NCBI GenBank assembly: GCA_018398815.1
Contig: CM031628.1
Location: 13,034,642-13,098,641, forward strand
Source of the DNA: Conus ventricosus
Lineage: Eukaryota > Mollusca > Gastropoda > Neogastropoda > Conidae
Direction of reading: 5' to 3'
DNA: 64,000 nt
Below the pieces are notes generated by a model. That model saw only the letters and a program-made list of their open reading frames with translations, made no database searches and was not told the origin of the DNA. This document shows positions 56,025 through 64,000 of the stretch, one piece after another. The position numbers were made by a program, and so were the translations under genes. Positions within the stretch are counted from its first letter, which is position 1, and the number at the start of each line of letters is the position of its first letter.

Positions 56025-56221
56025 TCCATAACATGGCTTTTACCACAAATCCTCACATCGACCCCCAACCCCCTTGCCTCTTCTTTGGACTGCTCAACAC
56101 AAACACTGTGAAGTGACAGACGACTCATTTCTGGATGGCTAGTCTTTCTTTACACCTTTCATCAACCCTCAAATGCAATAGTAAAATTACAAAATAACAA
56201 TGCATTGAAAATGTAGTGATA
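56025..56221. other. No recognisable feature
   Basis: Unique sequence after the LINE insertion. Confidence 0.5.
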
Positions 56222-56440
56222 ATATGAATGTACAATGACAATGAAAAAAAAACACCCCACAATGAATGTACAATGACAAATGAACAAAAAAACCCCACAA
56301 TGAATGTACAATGACAATGACAAAAAAAAAACCACAATGAATGTACCAATGAACAAAAAAAAACCCACAATGAATGTACAATGACAATGAACAAAAAAAA
56401 ACCCACAATGAATGTACAATGACAATGAAAAAAAAAATCT
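56222..56440. repeat. ~38-bp tandem repeat, 6 copies
   Basis: Unit AATGAATGTACAATGACAAT followed by GAACAAAAAAAAACCCAC. A-run length varies and one copy lacks the second ACAATG. Confidence 0.95.
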
Positions 56441-57717
56441 CCCAACCTCACATTACACTTGAACACAGATTCCCTCAAAATGGAAGGAAATTAACCTAAC
56501 ACACCCACAATCAATAAATTAATCATAAATATTCACTGTATATTGTAAATAAAGGAATAATCAAAGAAGAAACACAGAAGCAGACTGGAAAAGGAAAGCT
56601 ACATCAATGCATTACAGGCATGCTGCCACTGTTCACACAATACTATCAACTTCAATGTTCACACTGAGCTAATGGACATTTGGAGTGGCTCTTGCACTGC
56701 TGTAGCACCTATGCAGAACTAGCAGCGCTCCAACACATCAGTCAACAACACCCCCAGCCCTTCCTATGCACCTGCTGACTGCAATTCAGTGGCCTCCAAG
56801 CACTCTGTCTGAAGAACAGCCGTGAAACTGCTCACGTTTGTCCACAGAGGAATCTTTAGTTGAAGGCAAGGGCAATAACTCCTGACCGCCTATCGGTCGC
56901 AGGAGGGGAAGGGATGGAACAGCCGCGGTTTGTTTAAACAGCACACTTCTGCTGACAGCTGCCAGCTTCCTCGCCTAACCTCCCACAAGCTTTCCTCAGA
57001 CGCGTAATGTGATACTAACTGTCTGGCTGATAGTGTGTTGAAAACAGGATGCTGTGTTTCTTCATTAATACTTTGTGCCAGAATGCAACGAACTGTGGTC
57101 GATTGATGTCACCGAATTGTGGGGTCTTTGACTGACAGAACGATACAAACATGAATGCGTCTTCTTTCATACGCATTGCTGACAAGCACCACAAAGATTT
57201 GCCAACAAAAAAACGATTGAAACGACTAACGAACACACAAAGTGAATTGAAATTTCAACTCAGTGGAGAGCATGCGTTCTGAAGCTATCACGCTCAACCT
57301 GGACCATATTGGACATGCATATCTTTCCTTTACAACTGACAGAAAATTATTCGCGGGACTCCAGCTGACAGCCGGTACCGGGCCAAAATAAACAGTCACT
57401 GTCGGCACTGGTCAGCTTCACTGGGAACACGGTGACAGTTTCCCTACCACGGCCTAGGCATGTTTTGCTCGTTTATCTGCGTGCTCTACGTGCTTGTGAC
57501 GCATGCCGAAAACTGATTCTATCACAACCGCACCATGCTTTTAGTAAAGCAAGATTTTAGCATGCCACACATGCAGATGTCAGTTATAAACAATGAAATG
57601 CTTCTACCTGACCTTGTGCTTTCGCCCGTTCGAATCATTTGAAATTGATGTCACATATACACACACCAATGCAAAATGTTTTCTCATTTCATCTTCATGG
57701 TGAGCCTACTCACGACT

Positions 57718-57718
<1 letters not shown>
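56441..57718. other. No gene recognised
   Basis: Unique sequence of moderate GC content. A phrase GAAGAACAGCCGTGAAACTG at 56813 is shared with the repeat at 59063-59256. Confidence 0.5.
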
Positions 57719-57787
<69 letters not shown>

Positions 57788-57797
57788 ACCACACACG

Positions 57798-57834
<37 letters not shown>
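57719..57834. repeat. (GA)n then (CA)n microsatellite
   Basis: GA run 57719-57786 and CA run 57801-57834 separated by CACCACACACGGCG. Confidence 0.98.
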
Positions 57835-57835
<1 letters not shown>

Positions 57836-58156
57836 ACAGAAACCACACACCAACAACAACGGTCGATGGTGACTGACAAACTTTCATTAGTATCGAAGCA
57901 TACATCAGACATGTCAACACATTCAAATGCCGAGTTGGATGTGCTAGCTATGACTGGTGAGGTTTGTGCAGAGGATGTTCTCGGCTTTTTTACGGGGGTT
58001 TGATACCAACGGAGAAAATAATGACACGCTTTCATCTGTGCGCAAGCAAAGAGACTGATCTAAACATTCTTGAGCAGATCTTTTGACGGGTCGGCTCTTC
58101 TTTGTTTTCCGATGACCAATAAGTCCGGCTGATTGAAAGAATCAACACGATGTACA
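57835..58156. other. Short open segment, possibly continuing the zinc-module frame
   Basis: The minus strand is open over KKPRTSSAQTSPVIASTSNS and FECVDMSDVCFDTNESL (about 57990-57870), serine-rich and plausible as a linker of the neighbouring 58157-58530 protein, but unrecognised. Confidence 0.3.
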
Positions 58157-58530
58157 CTAACTCAAAGAAAGATCTGGATCGAAAGTTGTCCAGATTTCTG
58201 ACATTCTCTCTATGTCACGAGTAGCATTTTCTTTTGTAGTATAACATTGAGAATGTGCTGACATGTGTCTCGTTTTTTTCAGTTTATGATAGCATTTTAT
58301 TGCAGATACACTTGGACTGTTTGCCTCTTCATTACCATAAATATCTAGACTGAAATACTGCAACAAATCATTGGAGAAGTTGACACAAAGTCTAGGGTTT
58401 AATCCTTTATCTTGGGACCTTTCTGAGCACACGATTGCCGCACACACGGCACAACAAATCTACACGTCTTTTGTGTTCACTGAAGTTGTGCTTAAACGCC
58501 TCCGCCATTGTTGGCGCTACAACACGCACG
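58157..58530 (-). pseudogene. Zinc-binding module fragment (C-x2-C ... C-Y-x-K-L type), unidentified protein
   Basis: The minus-strand frame at 58520-58425 reads FSEHKRRVDLLCRVCGNRV. One frame change later it continues GLNPRLCVNFSNDLLQYF, SLDIYGNEEANSPSVS, AIKCYHKLKKTRHM, to a stop at 58157. The pattern C-x2-C, then R.C..F...L...F..D, then C-x2-C/KL is a paired-cysteine N-terminal zinc module seen in some transposase-derived and zinc-finger proteins, including RAG1-like N-termini. I cannot name the family. One cysteine of the last pair seems to be missing (SAIKCY). The frame change means a pseudogene or a small intron. Confidence 0.4.
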
Positions 58531-59062
58531 TGTACGCACGATACAAAGATCGGAATGAAGTAGGGCTACACGTAAGCAGCAACACTAGCCAATGCAGGGT
58601 CAGTCACACACATGCGTGCGCGCGTGCGCGCACACACACACACACACACACACAACCTACACACACACACACACACACACACGCACTCACAGAGAGAGAG
58701 AGAGGGGGGGGAAGAGAAGAAGAGCACACACACGTACACGACTTGCTGAGCTTACACTGCCTCATTGATATACGTATGCACGTGCCGGGTCCTGGCCAAC
58801 TTATGAAAACAACTTCTCTATGAAAAAAATCCCTCAAGAACGCGTGATGAACCGAAGTTGTATCAAACAGCACAAAAAAGAATCACAACACACAAATCAC
58901 GCACACAGTTAATTATATCCAGTTATGGAGTGATAAAGAATAACAATCGTTAAAGCACAACAGGAACAGCACAGCATGAGAACACATGCTCTCCCTTGTG
59001 CACAGCTGTGGTACACGGGTCGCTGCCGTGAGTCACGTAGCCTGCTTATCGTCTGCCGGTGA
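58531..59062. repeat. CA and GA microsatellites in otherwise empty sequence
   Basis: CA runs 58630-58682, GA run 58691-58705 with a G run. No gene in 58720-59062. Confidence 0.85.
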
Positions 59063-59256
59063 AGAACAGCCGTGAAATTGCTGCATATGAAGGAAGAACT
59101 GTTTTAAGAACAAACAGCCGTGAAACTGCTGTATATGAAGGAAGAACTGTTTGAAGAACAGCCGTGAAATTGCTGTATATGAAGGAAGAACTGTTTGAAG
59201 AACAAACAGCGTGAAATTGCTGTATATGAAGGAAGAACTGTTTGAAGAACAAACAT
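59063..59256. repeat. ~53-59-bp tandem repeat, 3-4 copies
   Basis: Unit GAACAGCCGTGAAATTGCTG, TATATGAAGGAAGAACTGTT, TGAAGAACAAAC with small indels. Confidence 0.95.
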
Positions 59257-59257
59257 G

Positions 59258-62200
59258 TCATGTTCAGTGCCACCTCTCTCTGTGACCCACATGCCTCCCA
59301 CAGCCTGTAACCCATGTCATGTTCACTCTCTCTCTCTGACCCACATGCCTCCCACAGCCTGCAACCCATGTCATGTTCACCTCTCTCTCTGACCCACATG
59401 CCTCCCACAGCCTGCAACCCATGTCATGTTCACCTCTCTCTCTGACCCACATGCCTCCCACAGCCTGCAACCCATGCCATGTTCACCTCTCTCTGACCCA
59501 CATGCCTCCCACAGCCTGCAACCTATGTCATGTTCACCTCTCTCTGTGACCCACATGCCTCCCACAGTCTGTAACCCATGTCATGTTCACCTCTCTCTCT
59601 CTCACCCACATGCCTCCCACAGCCTGTAACCCATGTCATGTTCACCTCTCTCTGACCCACATGCCTCCCACAGCCTGCAACCCATGTCATGTTCACCTCT
59701 CTCTCTGACCCACATGCCTCCCACAGCCTGCAACCCATGTCATGTTCACCTCTCTCTGACCCACATGCCTCCCACAGCCTGCAACCCATGTCATGTTCAC
59801 CTCTCTCTCTCTCACCCACATGCCTCCCACAGCCTGTAACCCATGTCATGTTCACCTCTCTCTGACCCACATGCCTCCCACAGCCTGCAACCCATGTCAT
59901 GTTCACCTCTCTCTCTGACCCACATGCCTCCCACAGCCTGCAACCCATGTCATGTTCACCTCTCTCTGACCCACATGCCTCCCACAGCCTGCAACCCATG
60001 TCATGTTCACCTCTCTCTCTGACCCACATGCCTCCCACAGCCTGCAACCCATGTCATGTTCACCTCTCTCTCTGACCCACATGCCTCCCACAGCCTGTAA
60101 CCCATGTCATGTTCACCTCTCTCTCTCACCCACATGCCTCCCACAGCCTGCAACCCATGTCATGTTCACCTCTCTTCTCACCCACATGCCTCCCACAGCC
60201 TGTAACCCATGTCATGTTCACCTCTCTCTGACCCACATGCCTCCCACAGCCTGAAACCCATGTTATGTTCACCTCTCTCTCTGACCCACATGCCTCCCAC
60301 AGCCTGCAACCCATGTCATGTTCACCTCTCTCTCTCTCACCCACATGCCTCCCACAGCCTGCAACCCATGTCATGTTCACCTCTCTCTGACCCACATGCC
60401 TCCCACAGCCTGTAACCCATGTCATGTTCACCTCTCTCTCCCCCACATGCCTCCCAGAGCCTGCAACCCATGTCATGTTCACCTCTCTCTCCCACATGCC
60501 TCCCACAGCCTCTAACCCATGTCATGTTCACCTCTCTCTGACCCACATGCCTCCCACAGCCTGCAACCCATGTTATGTTCACCTCTCTCTCTCACCCACA
60601 TGCCTCCCACACCCTGTAACCCATGTCATGTTCACCTCTCTCTGACCCACATGCCTCCCACAGCCTGCAACCCATGTTATGTTCACCTCTCTCTCTGACC
60701 CACATGCCTCCCAGAGCCTGCAACCCATGTCATGTTCACCTCTCTCTCTCACCCACATGCCTCCCACAGCCTGCAACCCATGTCATGTTCACCTCTCTCT
60801 CCCACATGCCTCCCACAGCCTGCAACCCATGTCATGTTCACCTCTCTCTGACCCACATGCCTCCCACAGCCTGCAACCCATGTTATGTTCACCTCTCTCT
60901 CTCTCCCACATGCCTCCCACAGCCTGTAACCCATGTCATGTTCACCTCTCTCTGACCCACATGCCTCCCACAGCCTGCAACCCATGTTATGTTCACCTCT
61001 CTCTCAACCACATGCCTCCCACAGCCTGTAACCCATGTCATGTTCACCTCTCTCTGACCCACATGCCTCCCACAGCCTGCAACCCATGTTATGTTCACCT
61101 CTCTGTCTGACCAGCATGCCTCCCACAGCCTGTAACCCATGTCATGTTCACCTCTCTCTCTTATCCACATGCCTCCCACAGCCTGTAACCCATGTCATGT
61201 TCACCTCTCTCTCTCACCCACATGCCTCCCACAGCCTGCAACCCATGTCATGTTCACCTCTCTCTCTCACCCACATGCCTCCCACAGCCTGTAACCCATG
61301 TCATGTTCACCTCTCTCTGACCCACATGCCTCCCACAGCCTGCAACCCATGTTATGTTCACCTCTCTCTCTGACCCACATGCCTCCACAGCCTGCAACCC
61401 ATGTCATGTTCACCTCTCTCTCTCTCACCCACATGCCTCCCACAGGCTGCAACCCATGTCATGTTCACCTCTCTCTGACCCACATGGCTCCCACAGCCTG
61501 TAACCCATGTCATGTTCACCTCTCTCTCTGACCCACATGCCTCCCACAGCCTGTAACCCATGTCATGTTCACCTCTCTCTGACCCTCATGCCTCCCACAG
61601 CCTGTAACCCATGTTATGTTCACCTCTCTCTCTCACCCACATGCCTCCCACAGCCTGTAACCCATGTCATGTTCACCTCTCTCTGCCCCTCATGCCTCCC
61701 ACAGCCTGTAACCCATGTCATGTTCAACTCTCTCTGACCCACATGCCTCCCACAGCCTGTAACCCATGTCATGTTCACCTCTCTCTGACCCTCATGCCTC
61801 CCACAGCCTGTAACCCATGTCATGTTCACCTCTCTCTGACCCACATGCCTCCCACAGCCTGCAATCCATGTCATGTTCACCTCTCTCTGCCCCACATGCC
61901 TCCCACAGCCTGTAACGCATGTTATGTTCACCTCTCTCTGACCCACATGCCTCCCACAGCCTGCAACCCATGTCATGTTCACCTCTCTCTCTCACCCACA
62001 TGCCTCCCACAGCCTGTAACCCATGTCATGTTCACCTCTCTCTGAAGCACATGCCTCCCACAGCCTGCAACCCATGTTATGTTCACCTCTCTCTCTGACC
62101 CACATGCCTCCCACAGCCTGCAACCCATGTCATGTTCACCTCTCTCTCTCTCACCCACATGCCTCCCACAGCCTGCAACCCATGTCATGTTCACCTCTCT

Positions 62201-63850
62201 CTCCCACATGCCTCCCACAGCCTGTAACCCATGTCATGTTCACCTCTCTCTGACCCACATGCCTCCCACAGCCTGCAACCCATGTCATGTTCACCTCTCT
62301 CTCTCTGACCCACATGCCTCCCACAGCCTGTAACCCATGTCATGTTCACCTCTCTCTGACCCACATGGCTCCCACAGCCTGTAACCCATGTCATGTTCAC
62401 CTCTCTCTGACCCACATGCCTCCCACAGCCTCCAACCCATGTCATGTTCACCTTTCTCTCTCACCCACATGCCTCCCACAGCCTGTAACCCATGTCATGT
62501 TCACCTCTCTCTGCCCCTCATGCCTCCCACAGCCTGTAACCCATGTCATGTTCACCTCTCTCTGCCCACATGCTTCCCACAGCCTGTAACCCATGTCATG
62601 TTCAACTCTCTCTGACCCACATGCTTCCCACAGCCTGCAACCCATGTCATGTTCACCTCTCTCTGACCCTCATGCCTCCCACAGCCTGCAACCCATGTCA
62701 TGTTCACCTCTCTCCCACATGCCTCCCACAGCCTGCAACCCAAGTTATGTTCACCTCTCTCTGACCCACATGCCTCCCACAGCCTGTAACCCATGTCATG
62801 TTCACCTCTCTCTCTGACACACATGCCTCCCACAGCCTGTAACCCATGTCATGTTCACCTCTCTCTCTCTGACACACATGCCTCCCACGCTGCCTGTAAC
62901 CCATGTCATGTTCACCTCTCTCTCTCTGACCCACATGCCTCCCACGCTGCCTGTAACCCATGTCATGTTCACCTCTCTTTGACACACATGCCTCCCACAG
63001 CCTGTAACCCATGTTATGTTCACCTCTCCCTGACCCACATGCCTCCCACACCCTGTAACCCATGTCATGTTCACCTCTCTCTGACACACATGCCTCCCAC
63101 AGCCTGTAACCCATGTTATGTTCACCTCTCTCTGACCCACATGCCTCCCACAGCCTGTAACCCATGTCATGTTCACCTCTCTCTCTGACCCACATGCCTC
63201 CCACAGCCTGTAACCCATGTCATGTTCACCTCTCTCTGACCCACATGCCTCCCACAGCCTGCAACCCATGTCATGTTCACCTCTTTCTCTGACACACATG
63301 CCTCCCACAGCCTGCAACCCATGTCATGTTCACCTCTTTCTCTGACACACATGCCTCCCACAGCCTGCAACCCATGTCATGTCACCTCTCTCTCTCTGTG
63401 ACCCACATGCCTTCCACAGCCTGCAACCCATGTCATGTGCACCTCTCTCTGAATCCACATGCCTCCCACAGCCTGCAACCCATGTCATGTTCACCTCTCT
63501 CTCTGACCCACATGCCTCCCACAGCCTGCAACCCATGTCATGTTCACCTCTCTCTGAATCCACATGCCTCCCGCAGCCTGCAACCCATGTCATGTTCACT
63601 CTCTCTCTGAATCCACATGTCTCCCACAGCCTGCAACCCATGCCATGTTCACCTCTCTCTGACCCACATGCCTCCCACAGCCTGCAACCCATGTCATGTT
63701 CATCTCTCTCTGAATCCACATGCCTCCCACAGCCTGTAACCCATGTCATCTGCAGTCCCACCTCTCTCTGACCCACATGCCTCCCATAGCCTGCAACCCA
63801 TGTCATGTTCACCTCTCTCTGACCCACATGCCTCCAACAGACTGCAATCC
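59258..63850. repeat. 4.6-kb satellite of a ~51-bp unit, about 90 copies
   Basis: Unit ATGTCATGTTCACCTCTCTC, TGACCCACATGCCTCCCACA, GCCTGCAACCC. Length varies from about 47 to 57 bp through the CT run, TGACC/TCACC and occasional GCTGCCTG insertions. GCAAC and GTAAC variants alternate, and TTATG variants of the TCATG start recur at intervals. Every unit contains CTCTCT...CCTCCCACAG, which looks like a plus-strand 3' splice site. All open frames in it are artefacts. It lies wholly in the intron between the two G-alpha-like exons and ends only about 60 bp from the right exon. Confidence 0.97.
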
Positions 63851-63900
63851 ACTGCAGGAACTTACAAATCCAATCCTAAAGCAACAGAGGCAAGAGGAAA

Positions 63901-63906
63901 ACTTAC
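63901..63906 (-). promoter_or_regulatory. Splice donor of the right G-alpha-like exon
   Basis: GTAAGT directly follows the last coding bases GGAGCATA. It is a full consensus U1 site. Confidence 0.65.
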
Positions 63907-64000
63907 TATGCTCCTGAATCCAGCTGCAGATTTTCTGATTCTCGACCTACGAAGTCTTGCACCTTGGGATCTTTCCACAGGCGCGCCATGACGGGGGGCA
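63907..64000 (-). CDS. G-protein alpha subunit-like, exon cut by the window edge (helical-domain end)
   Basis: On the minus strand the open frame reads PPVMARLWKDPKVQDF, then VGRESENLQLDSGA and two bases of a split codon before a consensus donor, GTAAGT (63906-63901). Animal G-alpha proteins have LW.D.GVQ.C..R..E.QLNDSA.YYL here, at the end of the helical domain. Matches include LWKD, VQ, R, E, L, DS and A. The next exon (46618-46748) supplies the final base of the split codon as tyrosine and continues FLNSLDR. The exon extends beyond the window, so the internal methionine is not a start. The usual cysteine/phenylalanine and QLND residues are changed, consistent with a fast-evolving paralogue. 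The P-loop exon must lie further right. Confidence 0.75.

Noticed and set aside
57639..57876. Arg/Glu-rich frames around 57.7 kb
   Set aside because: They are translations of (GA)n and (CA)n microsatellites.
59258..63850. Possible CRISPR-like or regularly spaced repeat array
   Set aside because: Units are contiguous and wholly repetitive with no unique spacers, and the DNA is eukaryotic.

Overview
This is eukaryotic DNA, not bacterial. Coding sequence is sparse and split by introns. Almost everything recognisable is a decayed transposable element or a tandem repeat, and there is one run of exactly 100 Ns (51567-51666). The element mix (CR1-type LINE with a 2A-like motif and PHD finger, L2-type, Tx1/L1-type and RNase H-bearing LINEs, tRNA-derived SINEs, piggyBac and hAT-like transposons) together with very abundant CA/GT and GA microsatellites best fits a lophotrochozoan, probably a gastropod mollusc. 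That assignment is inference.

The only host gene I can support is on the minus strand: two exons of a divergent heterotrimeric G-protein alpha subunit. One exon runs off the right edge (63907-64000). The next lies at 46618-46748, after a 17 kb intron. Across that intron the reading frame rebuilds the LW.D..VQ....R..E..L.DS..Y / YFLNSLDR / DYKPT..DV / FTF..L pattern of G-alpha. The switch I arginine and threonine are replaced, one base seems to be missing in a homopolymer, and the 3' end of the second exon together with its splice donor is tandemly copied (46387-46640). No later exon was found.

Region by region. 1-5490: microsatellites, a LINE remnant (1558-2010), a SINE nested in another SINE (2390-3490), a LINE tail (3814-4316). 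5490-6897: GC-rich 90-bp satellite. 7420-9031: triplet repeats, a large CTT array, GT and GA runs. 9102-9712: an imperfect palindrome with a G-rich centre. 11366-13720: CR1-like LINE on minus. 13876-15300: three short repeat blocks and SINE pieces. 16482-16590: half a THAP zinc finger on minus. 16785-20861: nearly complete CR1-type LINE on plus. 20953-21330: 48-bp array. 21331-31735: largely featureless apart from SINEs and microsatellites. 32046-35415: two big minisatellites (32 bp and 61/67 bp). 35760-37728: piggyBac remnant whose own coding sequence has become a 68-bp minisatellite. 38075-45900: L2-type fragment and a Tx1/L1-type LINE. 47812-48843: RNase H LINE with target-site duplication. 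52116-53933: hAT-like element. 55125-56007: truncated Tx1/L1 insertion with a perfect 17-bp duplication. 59258-63850: 4.6 kb satellite of a roughly 51-bp unit beside the last G-alpha exon.

Many long open frames here are by-products of tandem repeats and should not be read as genes. No element looks capable of autonomous movement. The most rewarding observations are the atypical G-alpha gene with its duplicated splice boundary, and the minisatellite born inside a piggyBac transposase gene.
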